From NCBI GenBank assembly GCA_037074705.1, contig CM073590.1, forward strand, positions 160,764,746 to 160,828,745: a DNA stretch of 64,000 nucleotides, in the 5' to 3' direction. Positions 1 to 12,190 of this stretch are shown in pieces. Origin of the DNA: Zhengitettix transpicula (Eukaryota; Arthropoda; Insecta; Orthoptera; Tetrigidae). Below the pieces are notes generated by a model. That model was given only the letters and a program-made list of their open reading frames with translations, ran no database searches and was not told where the DNA came from. A program made the position numbers and the translations under genes. Each line of letters begins with the position of its first letter. Position 1 is the first letter of the stretch.

Positions 1-230
1 TACGGTTTGAAATTAATTGTGCATTCCTTAAAACTAATGCCATAAAAGAATTTTTTTTTTTTTTTTTTTAATAATATTGAGTTAACTTAATTTAAATTCA
101 TTTAATTTATAACTATTATTCCTCTTAAACATCAATGCTGTCACTTAATCTGAAGTAAGCTTTGACCTACTTTCTCCAGATGTCAGCTGTTCTTTTGTTT
201 ACATCTACCCCCTCCAATTTTCAACTGTCT

Positions 231-755
231 CACGTGACAACAGCACAGTGCCACGCCCCCTTTTCTTTACACAACAAATATTACTTGAAACATCACACAT
301 TCTACATCTACACAAAATTTAAAATCAACCACGTGACAGCTTGAACATGCCACGCCCCCCTTTTCTCTACATATTAACCTATGTTCAATCATCATAAACA
401 TCATCTACTTCAATACTCAAATTAAATTCACTCATGTGACAGCTTAACATGCCACGCCCCTTTTTCTTTCTTTTTCAAACATTTAGTTTACATTTCTTAA
501 AATTATCTAAAACTATTTCATCTCATGTGACAGCATATACATGCCACGCCCCTTTTTCTCTTTTTCAACATTTAATTTATCTCTTAAAATTTATCTTTAA
601 GTATTTCATCTTAATTCTACACCTTCTCCTCTATTTACACATTAAACTTCTCAACGTCATTTTCAAATCATTTCAACTGTGAGTGAGCAATCATTCAAAA
701 CTTAAATTCTTTCATGTGACAGCTTAAACATGTCACGCCCCCTTTTCTCTAACAT
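231..755. repeat. Degenerate tandem repeat, unit about 95-100 bp, E-box plus GC-box
   Basis: Units begin near 231, 330, 433, 524 and 713; the last gap is about two units. Each holds CACGTGAC or CATGTGAC, then 10-18 bp later CCACGCCCC and a TTTTCTCT tract. The spacers are AT-rich and diverged while the two boxes are kept. Short frames that cross the array are products of the repeat and are not genes. It lies downstream, in the transcription sense, of the gag-like ORF of the leftward LTR element, so it may belong to that element's internal region. That link is inference. Confidence 0.75.
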
Positions 756-1322
756 CACTATCTTTAGTAAACAAAAACATTGTAGCAACACGCCACGAAA
801 TTATCAAGAAAATAAAGAAACGTTCTCGGTCACGAATGCCGCTCGCCTATCCGCAAAACACTTCCTAGTGGTCCCCTATCACAAAATGAATTAAGCGAGA
901 ATTTTGACCCCCCAAGTATTTCAATGAAAATCATAAGAAACCCATATCCTAATGGTCTTTCTTTCCAACTTCCTAACATCTGCTTTTTTTTTTTCTTTAC
1001 CAACTTTGGTTAGCCTATCATCAATATTCAATTTGAAGAAAACAAGGAATAGCTTTAGTTTAAACAGAATAAGCACCTAAAGGTGATGAAGACCAAATTG
1101 TTGAAAGGAAACTACAATTTGTAGCAAGAAGGTTCCCTAGGTGTGCTAGACCTATGATAGTTAAACACGACTATCCCCTCAGGTATAAGATGGAAGAAAA
1201 ACAGAATCTTGAAAATCTAGGAAAAATAGTTCTGTTAGCTGAAGTAACCACGTTAGCCACACGTGTAATTAACAAAGAATGTTAATCCTTCTAATTATGT
1301 AAATCCCTTCTAAACTTTACAT

Positions 1323-2297
1323 CTATCCAGTATCTCTGAACTCAAATATGCCTTGACCTGCATTCTGCCAGCATTCCCCAGCTGTTCCATGTTTACATTT
1401 GATCAGCTGATCTTTATTTACCTCTTTCTCCCCTCCATTCACCAATGTTAAAATCTTATTTCCAAATTCTATGTTTAAATAACATTCAATATATCCCACC
1501 ACTTGTTTTAAATTCTTAAATCCCATCTGCTTTATCATCATCAATTTTATTTCAATATTCCTCAATGTTTTCATTGCAATGCTCCCATCAGCTGTTCCCA
1601 CTTCATCTTTGTAAACCAACATTTCTATCATATTTTGATTCACAACACCTCCCTGTATTTCTTCTATTCTTTCATAACTTTCTATTTCATTTACATTTTC
1701 CACTATCTCACCTCTTTCTCCCACTATTTCATCTTTCTGTTCAACACCTTCAATATTTAACCCTTTAATCTCTCCATCATCATCAGCCTTATGCTCTAAC
1801 AAAATTAAATTCCTTTCAGCATCTTCCTTAGCTACCACTTCCATTTCATCTACATTTACATCATATTTCTCCTCCCATAACCCCACTTTATTTTCTTCCA
1901 CCTTTCCATTAACTATCACTTCTATTTCATTAACATTTTCATCATACTTAACCTCCAATAACCCCACTTTATTTTCTACTTTACATGTTTCAATTTCAAT
2001 GTTTACATCTTTGTTTACTTTTTCTACACAATCAGATTTTATCTCTGCACTGTCCACTTTAATATTCTCAATAGTTTTATCATTTCCTTTATTATTTTCA
2101 TTTCTCCATTCTCCTACATCTGCCTTTAACTCTGCCATATTCTTATCCATCCTCTTACCCAAATCTGCCATGTTTTTCCTCACCTCTGCCCAATTTTTAT
2201 TATCTTCTTCCATATTTTTCTTTAATAATTCTAATATCATCATATATTCACTATCTCCTTCCAATCTGCTCTGGAAATTATTAACTCTAGAACCCAT
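1323..2297 (-). CDS. Gag-like coiled-coil ORF of an LTR retroelement
   Basis: A 324-residue frame, the longest in the window, very rich in Glu, Lys, Asn and Val. Residues about 10-65 show heptad spacing typical of a coiled coil. Residues 108-127 and 135-154 are a 27-residue tandem duplication (both begin ENKVGL). Residues 245-290 look like a small helical domain. No CCHC zinc knuckle is visible; the C-terminal CKHGTAGEC does not fit that pattern. The ORF begins about 245 bp inside a tRNA-Lys-like primer site and the U5 end of TA-LTR 1, in the same orientation, which is the position of gag. No protease, reverse transcriptase or integrase follows before the window edge, so the element is non-autonomous or deleted. 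The gag assignment rests on position and composition, not on a recognised domain. Confidence 0.6.
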   Translation of the reverse strand: MGSRVNNFQSRLEGDSEYMMILELLKKNMEEDNKNWAEVRKNMADLGKRMDKNMAELKADVGEWRNENNKGNDKTIENIKVDSAEIKSDCVEKVNKDVNIEIETCKVENKVGLLEVKYDENVNEIEVIVNGKVEENKVGLWEEKYDVNVDEMEVVAKEDAERNLILLEHKADDDGEIKGLNIEGVEQKDEIVGERGEIVENVNEIESYERIEEIQGGVVNQNMIEMLVYKDEVGTADGSIAMKTLRNIEIKLMMIKQMGFKNLKQVVGYIECYLNIEFGNKILTLVNGGEKEVNKDQLIKCKHGTAGECWQNAGQGIFEFRDTG

Positions 2298-2540
2298 TTT
2301 TTTCTAAATTAAATTTAATCTAACTTAAAAAAAACTAAACTTATGCTACTATCTTTAACTTCAAATGCACATTTAATCATTTTTCTTTCTTTTCAATAAT
2401 CCTCTAACTTTCACACGCGTAAAATTCATTTCCAAAAATTTCATGCACATCCTATCCAAATTAAAATACTTTCTCGCACCAATACCGAGGTTTGTCAGAT
2501 TTCGTTCTTCAATTATTATTCTACCCTATTTATCAAAAAA
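2298..2540 (-). other. Leader of the LTR element
   Basis: Non-coding stretch between the primer site and the gag-like ATG. It contains a copy of the GTCAGATTTCGTTC box (plus 2494-2507) that otherwise lies inside the LTRs, followed by ATTATCAA-like sequence. A piece of LTR-type sequence therefore seems duplicated into the leader. Confidence 0.5.
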
Positions 2541-2563
2541 TCGAGCCACACGTTGATGCGCCA
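2541..2563 (-). promoter_or_regulatory. tRNA-Lys-type primer binding site
   Basis: On the minus strand, 3 nt inside the LTR end, TGGCGCATCAACGTGTGGC is followed by TCGA. It matches the complement of the 3' end of tRNA-Lys(CTT) except for a few positions. This fixes LTR polarity: the element is read leftwards and TA-LTR 1 is its 5' LTR. Confidence 0.75.
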
Positions 2564-2566
2564 ATT

Positions 2567-3339
2567 TGTAATAAACAGATTAAAATGGCGTCTAAATAAT
2601 TAAAAAGAAATGTTATGTGAACAAATTAATCAAAATTTATTAATGAAATTATATAATATAAATTTACACAATAATATTTAAAATCTCAGGGTCTTTACTG
2701 GGTTTGATAAATGGGTGAATTGAATTTAACTTATCTAACAAAACAATTAAAGAAAAGAAATAATTGAAGAACGATCTGACGTATCTTAATGAAATGGTTT
2801 ACAAATAAATTTAGAGTTCTTTTACTTACGGCCGACCAGGTCTCAATTTTGGGGTTTTCTGTGCACACGTTTTTGGGGATATCACTGAATTTAAATTGGT
2901 TACAAAACACTTGTCGAAACTTTTGGGTCTCTCTTCTGGAAACTGGAAACTGCAACTCCTTCCGGATTAATGGGTGGACAGATTGTTACAAATTATCTCT
3001 CTGTGGAATTGATGACGGTCACGGTACTTATAGATTTTTATCGTGGCGTGATTTATTAGGTTACTCCTTGTAACTGTTCGACGAATTTTACTATCTAAAA
3101 CTTTTTACTCAAATTTAACTTGTAACCTTTCCGGCTAGATCTATCTGCCTGCCACGCTGCTCGTTGTCCCACTTCCAACACCCGACTGTGTCTGTTCGTC
3201 TCGTAGAATTTGTACTGCGTATATCTCAACAATGGTTCTTTTGTCTCGCCGCCCTGTGTCGCGGTGTATGCTTTATATAGTCTAATAATGAGTCCTTTAC
3301 TTTGCAATTATAACAATGGATTAATTACTAATTACTACA
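2567..3339 (-). mobile_element. TA-LTR 1: 5' LTR of the leftward element
   Basis: 773 bp, reading TGTAGTAATTAG to TTTATTACA on the minus strand, with ATAT beyond its outer end. Inside, in the sense direction, are a splice-donor-like GTAAGT (complement of 2824-2829), a GTCAGATCGTTC box and a CCCAGTAAAGACCCTGAG box (about 2689-2709). It is nearly identical to TA-LTR 2 and to the inverted TA-LTR 8 at 32.5 kb, so this subfamily moved recently. Open frames of 70-119 codons on both strands of these three copies reflect their youth and are not treated as genes. Confidence 0.85.
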
Positions 3340-3460
3340 ATATATATATATATAATTGGAATATTGGTCTGGAAAGGAAAGAGAGATAGGTTGTGGCTTA
3401 CCTGAAAGTGAAGTGCGGTGGTGACTAATGGCATTAATATGTATATATATATATATATAT

Positions 3461-4284
3461 TGTAATAAACTGATTAAAAATGCGTCTAAATGGCTGTGGC
3501 TAAATAAAATAAGAATGTGAAGTGAAACAATTAAACAAAATTTATTAATGAAGTTATATCACATATAAAAATTACAATAATATTTAAAATCTCAGGGTCT
3601 TTACTGGGTTTGATAAATGGGTGACTTGAATTTAAATTATCTAACAAAACAATTAAAGAAAAGAAATAATTAAAGAAAAGAAAATAATTGAAGAACGATC
3701 TGACGTATCTTAATGAAATGGTTTACAAATAAATTTAGAGTTCTTTTACTTACGGCCGACCAGGTCTCAATTTTGGGGTTTTCTGTGCACACGTTTTTGG
3801 GGATATCACTGAATTTAAATTGGTTACAAAACACTTGTCGAAACTTTTGGGTCTCTCTTCTGGAAACTGGAACCAGCAACTCCTTCCGGATTAATGGGTG
3901 GACAGATTGTTACAAATTATCTCTCTGTGGAATTGATGACGGTCACGGTACTTATAGATTTTTATCGTGGCGTGATTTATTAGGTTACTGTTTGTGGCTT
4001 TACTTATTGAGAAACTTTCCTGTAACCTTATTCGATGAATTACAGACTGAAAAACTTTTTGTTCAATTTTAACTTGGAACCTTTTCGTTTCGCTCCTCCT
4101 CGCTGACTGCGTACTCTCGCTCCTCGATGCTGACTGTGTTTCTTCGTCTCGTAGAATTTGTACTGCGTACGTCTCAACAATGGTTCTATTGACTCGCCGC
4201 CCTGTGTCGCGGTGCACGCTTTATGTAGTCTAATAATGAGTCCTTTACTTTGCAATTATAACAATGGATTAATTACTAATTACT

Positions 4285-4287
<3 letters not shown>
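3461..4287 (-). mobile_element. TA-LTR 2: solo LTR
   Basis: 827 bp copy of the TA-LTR 1 subfamily in the same orientation, flanked on both sides by ATAT in a TA tract. It carries an extra segment near 3990-4050, absent from TA-LTR 1 and 8, and a different U3 near 4085-4140. The donor-like GTAAGT is the complement of 3748-3753. No internal region adjoins it. Confidence 0.85.
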
Positions 4288-4345
<58 letters not shown>

Positions 4346-4349
4346 AGAT
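4288..4349. repeat. (TA)n then (GATATA)n microsatellite
   Basis: About 40 bp of TA followed by GATATA units, abutting the start of TA-LTR 2. Confidence 0.95.
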
Positions 4350-5500
4350 GTGATACATGTAATGTCATTAATTTTAAAGTATACTGAACGAGCAGTAATA
4401 AAAATAGATATCTGTAAAATGAAATAAATTTCTAATTGATAACTGTGATATTACATATATCACAAATCTGTTATTGAAGATTCAACATTGAATTGAAGTG
4501 CTTTAGGTTTCATTTTTTTAGCTCCTCTCATCCAATAGTAACTATTCATTTATTGCATTGAGCTTAAAATTTTAATCTCTGTTCGTTTTAAGCTACACAC
4601 TGAGTATTTGAAGAACAATGTTGTTAAGTTATGATTTATACAAAAGAAAGCAGTTTAAAACACATTCAAAAGAAACTGTATGTGACATACTAGAAATTTA
4701 GTAATATAAATTTATGCTGAAGTAAATCTGAAACTTTTGTGTGATTACATGCACTTGGCACATAGTTGACTTTCAAATTATAAGTTTTACAAAATTATTA
4801 GCACAAAGTTTTGCAATATATGTGAAGTAGCAAGAGCCCTCTCTTGTGTTGGTTTTAAAACTTAGATGCATGCCTATTGAAACTACAAACCCATATTAAT
4901 AGTCTGAATATCTCTAAGATAACTGATTTCATTTTAAAGTTTGGAGTGTTTGCCTTTTATTTCTTACTTCAATATTTTCATTAGTTGTTTCCCGTCACAT
5001 TTTCCTAAATTTACCTTTGATTAATGGGTCTGTGGTATTATTGAAAATACTATTCCATGTGATTTGCTGAATTGACAGTTTAGGACAAGTTTTCATAACA
5101 TGACTTCTGTTTTAACTTTTTCCACTGCCATTCTTGTTTATCTGTTCATATAATTTTATGTACTCAAAATTAAGTTAAAAACTGCTATTCTTGTTAAGAT
5201 CAATAAGAAAAAAAAATCATATTTGTAATACTATTTAAAAGAAATAACTATATAAATAGATCAACATGTTTTGTAATGTAGTTAGTTAATTGAAACGTAA
5301 TTGTTCAATCTCTTTTGACTAATACAAGTATTGCACATAAAACCTATTTGGAATTTCCTATTTCATGTAATTGATACTTTGGCAGGTTTTGTAGATTAAC
5401 TCATATTACAATGAGATATTTTTAACTAAATATAACACAGGTCTTATCTATCATAAGATGTACTATTAAATAAGTAATCATAACTTACTTTTCACTGTAG
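4350..5500. other. AT-rich non-coding DNA
   Basis: No recognisable exon, repeat or transposon. It could be intron of the gene whose last exons follow. Confidence 0.5.
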
Positions 5501-6044
5501 TTTCTAGGGTTTAGAAAAGATGGAAATACACTAGTTGCTGTGCAAACTACTGATGATTCAACAGGCTTACAGTCATTTCAGGGAACTACTGGAAGACTTG
5601 TTTTTGTTGCAGATTCAGACTTGGAGGTTAGCAACATCATATTCTTTACAGTTCCTATATCCTTGAATCAACTAAAAATTTTCCTTTCTATTATGTGCTT
5701 CAAATGTGTTGTATTCTAAATATTTTTGTCAGTTATTTAACTATTTTATATTTGCTAGAATATATCAGAGTGTTAAAAAATAATGAATTGTGGGGTTTAC
5801 ATTTTTTAATAAATTCTGCTAGAGTAAAATCAATCAATTGCTATACTAATCTCTTTGAACAAATTGCCAACAGAAGTTCCATCAGTTAGTATTGTAATTT
5901 TGCACACAAATTGGCTAATTCTTGCATTGATTAAAATTTATTTTGTTTCAGCGCTATGGATTAGAGGTTAAAGATTGCATTGAAGAGCAAACTTGTCAAA
6001 TAGAATTTGCTGATGATGAATCATCAAATAGTATTATAACTTGA
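5501..6044 (+). CDS. C-terminal two exons of an unrecognised protein
   Basis: Exon 5501-5626 follows a good acceptor (TTTTCACTGTAG) and runs open for 42 codons to a weak donor, GAG|GTTAGC. Exon 5952-6044 follows TTTTGTTTCAG and encodes 30 residues and a TGA. Both junctions are phase 0. The joined 72 residues include KDGNTLVAVQTTDDSTG, LVFVADSDLE and RYGLEVKDCIEE, with an acidic tail ending SSNSIIT. The high share of Gly, Asp and Thr and the clean ends contrast with the AT-rich noise around it. An alternative acceptor at 5508 keeps the same frame. I do not recognise the family. The 5' part must lie upstream, beyond the LTRs or outside the window. A weak poly(A) signal, AATATA, lies near 6109. 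Confidence 0.65.
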
Positions 6045-7985
6045 AATACTGTTTGAGATGTACTACTGTTCATATCCCAATTTGTATATAAACTCTGTGA
6101 ATCACTTAAATATATTTTTGTTGTAGTTTGTGTGACTATGAATATGATTTCAAAATTGTATTTTACTTTTAAAAAATCTTAAATGTCATAGCTGTAAAAG
6201 GTGTAAGTAGATAATTATCATACAATTTCAATTTATTTGAGGAGGAACCAAATGAAAATGGTATCAGATAACTGATTAAATCATCAGCTTGGAATTTACA
6301 GCTGTCAAAAAGAAATATATCTATTGAAAGAACATGAAAGTAAAACAATTTTATTGCATTTCACAGGGCCATTTTTCTTCCCGATGTGAGAATTAAACCT
6401 CAAGAATTATTATGTCTGCAATGACCACAATTCATTAAAGATCTAAAGTCATTATTATGACTCGGTTATGTAATAATTAAATACAATTTTTTTTTATGAA
6501 CATTCGACATGTAAAGGAATTTAAATATAACAACTCATGTTCAAAGGGAATGGGATGAACACCATAAAGTAATTGTTATAATTTATTTATAAATAAACTC
6601 AGAAAGTAAATTTACATAAATAAACTTACAAGTATATCTGTAAATAAGCATCTTAATTGGCAGTTTCACACAAATCTAGATCATCATGTAGTAATAAATT
6701 CTAAGTATTCAGGCAAGCCAAAGATTCTAGAATTGTTCATGGACCCAGAATTGTTTAATGAACACATCCATTACAATTTATGCTGCTTTATGTACCTGAG
6801 AATGTGAACTACTTCTTCCACAAACCATTAAAATTTTACAATCATTTTACAGACAAAGATATGACTTGGTTTGAACATTCCAGTTGAAGTTTTCAATATA
6901 AATAGCTCGTTTTATAAATACATTAAGAACAAATCATTTTAATACTTTTTGTAAAAATGAATAGAATGACTGAGATTATCCATATCTTGTATATGAATAC
7001 CTTCAATTGTGCAAAAAAAAATGTCAATGATATATAAGAATATTGATACAAAAAATTAAACTTTCTTTTAAGTCTTCTTATCTAACACATTGATTTTATG
7101 TGACATTTAAATGAGAGAAAAACTGCATAATATGCCCTAAAGTGTTAAAACACTACAAAAAAAACACTCCATTTGTTAGAAATGAATTTATACAACATTG
7201 ACTTAATTTAACAGAACGTCCATTTAAAATTTAATGTGTATTTATCATACTGTCACAGAATTATTAAAAGCTGTTGTGTTCAATAACAATATATTGCAGT
7301 GTAAAATGGTTGTGTACAAATGCATCAGAAACATTTCTTGTATGCATCCTTGCTGTTGTGTGAAATATACTATTTTTTTTTCAAAATTAATAAATATAAT
7401 TAAAGCTTTATTTAGTAGGTTTTTTTTAAATAACCATTATTGATATGTAATTTGTAAGGTAACCACCTAATTAAATTGTCAAAACAGAAATTTTAATATT
7501 AATTTGTCAACTTGTACATGAAAAGCATGTGATGTAAATGTAAGTCTATTTAATAGACTACTTATTTAACAACATTGAAGCCTCCACAGTAACATAATAA
7601 AATAACTGCAATCAAATAGAGAAAATGGCTGAAATAATGGTTAAAAAACCAAAATTTATACCTGCATATCTTACAGCTACCTTAACATCAATAATAGAGG
7701 TTTTTTAAAGTTATATTTGTGCACAATTGGAATTAAATTACACAATAAAACTACAAATTAGTGGAAGTTGTAAAATACCTTAACTTCTCAAACAGATGTA
7801 ATTAATAGTTATCTGTTATACACTAGAAATATAACCATGTTCTAAGTTAAACATAAAATCAAACAATGCACAGAATATTTACTCAATATTTCACATGGTC
7901 AATTTCTACAGATATAGGAATGGGCTCTTGAAATTTTTACATTCTGCAAAAGGTTATAATTTTTCAAATGAAGCCTGACATTGTT
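6045..7985. other. 3' UTR and AT-rich intergenic DNA
   Basis: 3' UTR of the preceding gene to about 6130, then AT-rich DNA with T and A runs. Nothing else is recognised. Confidence 0.5.
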
Positions 7986-8405
7986 TCACATAGCTATGCC
8001 ACACTTATAAATCCTGAAGTTTCGTTTCTTTCCTTGGCTTGGGTCAGGTCCGTCGGAGACCTTCAAGTTAGTTGTGGAAACATTTTTGTGCATTTGCAAC
8101 ATCTTGTTAGGATCATTATCTTTACACTTCATCTTCAAACGTATTGATTCCTGCCAATATGGGCATAAGCCTACATTAGGTCTACATGTTTTGCACATTG
8201 CATTCTGTTTTGATTTACATGTCACTATTCGTAACTTCATATTTCCCAGACACAATGGACAGTCTAAAATATGAAGAGATGTTACATTATTGTCATTAAT
8301 CTTTTCTTCAGCTGGTGTATACCACCCAGGATACCATCCTCCCATTGTTATAGAGGTTGAAACCCAACCTCCCATTAGTATTGATGTTGAAATCCATGCA
8401 CCCAT
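7986..8405 (-). pseudogene. Degenerate RING-finger ORF, SINA/SIAH-like
   Basis: A 139-codon frame. Residues about 49-75 read CPLC, ten residues, C, then C-KT-C and a final CPYW. This is the spacing of the RING of the SINA/SIAH group of E3 ubiquitin ligases. Two zinc ligands are missing: the His between the third and fifth ligands is lost (KSKQN) and the last Cys is Trp. No SINA substrate-binding domain follows; the frame ends after a Lys-rich tail. The N-terminus is odd: MGAWISTSIL, MGGWVSTSIT and MGGW are a 30-bp tandem duplication. An in-frame TAA lies 27 nt upstream of the ATG. A retrocopy or relic is most likely; a working protein binding less zinc is possible. Confidence 0.5.
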
Positions 8406-11400
8406 GTTTCCAATTTTTAAAACAGATGAATTTTACTCTTGAATCCTATCACTCTTTCAACATAAAATTTATGTAATCTGAAACAAAGGTAATGAAATTT
8501 ACTTCAAATATTATGTACCAGAGTAATAGACTAATATACTGAAACTGCTCTTTCATGTGATACATTTCCTCTGAATTATATATTTACAAACTCATATATA
8601 TATACAGTAGAGACACATTTTTATTGTAATAGTTCTACATATATATGTACCATATCCAGAGGAATAACATGAATATTACACAATTAGAAAAAGAACACAG
8701 TCCATTTCCATTAATAAGAATCCAACACATAGAATAGTAAACTACTGTGGTGGATTTTTAATGAACTAAGGGAACAATATTCAGTTGTCAGTAATATGGT
8801 GTTTAATTGTAATGTTGGAATAACAGACCAAAACTGTCATGGGTGTAAAATATCAACAAATGACAAGTTTTTTTTATCATATATGTACAAGAGTTAAAGA
8901 TGATAATTGTGTATTTAAAATAAAATGCCAATTGAGATCACCAAGCAGCTGACTTTGCTAGGTTCCACAGAAAAGAAGTTACAGATTTGAAACCAATCTT
9001 GCAGGCAAATTCCCAAATGAAATAAAATGTCACCATTGCCATATGTTCCCTCAGTTATCCATGTGTTTTATACAAAATTGAGCACATAGTAACAAGAAAA
9101 ATGTCTATCCACAAGGTGACATAATGATGGCCTGGGACTTGTGTAATACTTTGCTCTCACAGGAAATTTTTAAGGTTTTGTTTGATAAATATATTATTCA
9201 AACAACCTTAAACGGACGAGTAATGTTTCAAAATTATTTTAAAACACTGCCATCCAATATAACAAGCTAATAAGAGTTATATAACATCATGCCCATAGAT
9301 ATTAGTAAATAAGTGAAATGAGTATTCTGGTAAAATTTTGTTTTCAACATTTAATTAATAGGAAAAAACTAAGTGACAAGATCCTATACTTCTATTCTAT
9401 ATACAGATTTATATGTATGTGTTTGAGAGAGTACATAATTTCATGCCATTTGTTTCCGTTTTTAGAATTGCAATTAATTAAAATTGAAGATATTTCTTAC
9501 ATTAATTATACAACTACTATTAATTCAAACTAACTTTTTAATTCTTTAACTATAATTTTCAGTACATTCTTTAACAAAGCATAGCAGAATGATATATTTA
9601 AAACTTCAAATTTACACACATTATTATTATTTACTGAACTTGAAAATTGTCATGTAAAATAAAATACTATATGGAAATAATTACATTACATGGTTTTCTC
9701 ACAAATTAAGTGTATCAGTGACTATTTGGTAGTCATATTTAATATGTAAGGATTCGTTGTAATATATATTTTTAAGGGGCAAAAATATATAAAGTGGGTT
9801 TGACACTTTAAACTAGGAGTTTAAATAATTACGTAAAGCATTCGTACCTTAACATGAAAATATACAATTCATAGTAAACACACACTTAACTCATGGTCAT
9901 ATCATGACGGAAAACAATGTATTATTCGTAGTATTAACCGAGAAAGTGCGGAAAATAAATACTTTATTAGAGAGAATATTTGACATTTGTTTGTAAACTA
10001 TTGTGGAGAAAAAAAAACCTTTTCTATAGAGCAATAACTAACATATCGAAATATGTAAACACTTTAAGATATTATTTTCAAGGAACAACTAATTCTATGG
10101 ATATTTAAACAATTGTTTCTCGTTAATAGAATCAATTACCGTCGGCAATCTTACGCAATTTTAATTTAAATACGAAATTAACTACTATATCGATCCAAAA
10201 TCAATCAAGATTATTTCGTAATAATTATCACATACTATTTCCAATTCTTTCTTCAGAGAACAGACGTTTGATGACATCAGTTTTAGACAGAACCGGTCAC
10301 TGTTATAAACCTCATCACTTAAGCGAAATCAACAGCAATGTTATTAAAACCTAATTTCTTACCACTATATAAGCAGAAAGATTACGACAAACCTTCAGAA
10401 TTCTGACATTTTTCAGGCTTGATGGAATTAGCGAACATTGCTTCTTGTCAACAGAAAATACACAAAGGAGTGACCCATACGCTGTCAAGTCAGACAAACC
10501 TCTACACATGATTTGCCGCTGACAGCAGTTTCTTGCGTTGCCAACATAACGACGAAGCAAATTTAGCGCTACGGATAGTTGAGTAAACATAATTTCAATA
10601 CAATTTAAAATCTTCAAACGACGGAATTTGGCATTTAATTTTAAAATTAGCACAATATATTAGTTTCTATGACATAAACAAATTTTTCCTTGAGTTTTAT
10701 CATACGTTTTTTGCTTGACGCATTTAAGTTGTATTATATATTTTTTTTACATCTGAAAACTACTCCGTGGATTTCAAGCTTATTTTATTGATGCAAGAAA
10801 ATTTTATTGTTCTTACAGCTGACTATGAAACTGGTTTCAATTTATTTTCTATAGTGGTATGCTGTTTTATTTATTATTGGTTTAGTTGTTCGGGTTATAT
10901 TACTGTGTACATGGGGGAATGAAATTTCGATTGTCGTGGAGATTTTTCACTTTGACTGAATTTTCTTTCAACTTCACCTCAGTTGAAAATGTTATATTTT
11001 TTATAGTAACAAGTCCCAGGAAATTCGTTACACGAGTTAAGCTTCCCGACATTACATTAATTACATTACAAAGAACTAACTGTTCTGACTGTCTAGGTGC
11101 TAGGAGATTTACCTTACCAAGGGTTTTCTTCGTGCATTGTGAACGACATAGACGTTATAACTTTAGGAGAATAAGAATAAGATAGGTCGTACATAAGTTG
11201 GGAGAAATATATTAACTTGCGTACGATCATGATTAAATTTTCTCGATTTTTTAGACCATTTTTATATTGCTATTTCAATATTTACTATGTTTAGTTTCTG
11301 TATTTTAGTATATTAATACCGATTATTTTTTAAATAAACTGCTGTATTTTTTAGAAAAATATTGAATAAGATCATTTAACAACATTAACAAATATATGTA

Positions 11401-11999
11401 CGCAGAACCATCTAAGACCACTCAAAATGTATTTTCTTCGAAATATTTATGAGATAAAACTAGTGTTTCAGAAAATTCCTTTCTCCGGGAGATATAAGAT
11501 ATCTCTAAGAAGTCTTTCTACATAAATTTTTGTGAGATTTGTAACATAACGTACACTGCTCGTCAGAATAATTGATCGTCTGTATTTATAATACATTGAA
11601 CATAAAAATTCTAAGTTAATTGTTGTCTGTAAGCCTTTCCTCATCTTCATTGATCTGGCTTAAATGGTATGGGATTTAAAATAATTTTATCCTTGTTATT
11701 CGAAATTTTATCTTCAAATTCGCTTCTTATTTGGTACCTTTATGCGTTAGATGTATAACAAAGAGGCAATCATCTTCGGTTATGAAGAATTGATTACTTG
11801 AACAGAAAATGAAACTAAGCGAATCGATAGAAAATCTATACTTCATTTGCATTGATTTGGGGATGGTATATTGTGGGAACAAAGGAAAGAAATATTACCT
11901 ACAACTTCACGATTTGTGGGGGGAAAAATGACGGATATTATTAAATGTTTCCAAATAGTTTTTGTGCTTAAAATATTACTGTTGTGTGCGAATAGAAAA
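8406..11999. other. Gene-poor AT-rich DNA
   Basis: Scattered frames under 100 codons with no family resemblance. 10.1-11.2 kb has more CpG than its surroundings and could be a promoter or a buried exon, but no exon is convincing. Confidence 0.4.
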
Positions 12000-12190
12000 T
12001 TCACATCTGCGGAGCTACTGTGGTCAGCGTCACTGACTCACATCACAGAGTTCGAATCCCTGCGAGGGCGTGGATGTTGTGTGCTTTTCCGTTCAGAAAA
12101 ACTCCCACAAATAAGTACCCCGACAGCAGTGACGGAACTCTTCCGGCTTCAGTCTGATCTCACTTTGATCTATTCAATTGAATCGAATTG
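12000..12190 (+). mobile_element. tRNA-derived SINE
   Basis: A polymerase III A-box-like TGTGGTCAGCGTCACTG is followed by a B-box GAGTTCGAATCCC near 12048, then an unrelated body with GTACCCCGACAGCAGTGACGG. It shares head and body with the minus-strand SINE at 63.2 kb. The apparent reading frame across it is not a gene. Confidence 0.75.

Noticed and set aside
231..755. CRISPR-like array of repeats and spacers
   Set aside because: Units are diverged, the repeats are not near-identical, the spacers are AT-rich drifted sequence and the genome is eukaryotic.
2789..4072. 94-119 codon frames (and their opposite-strand partners) repeated at 2.8, 3.7 and 32.7 kb
   Set aside because: They lie inside the young near-identical TA-LTR 1, 2 and 8; frames stay open on both strands simply because the copies are recent. 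No domain, and no start context or splice structure supports a gene.
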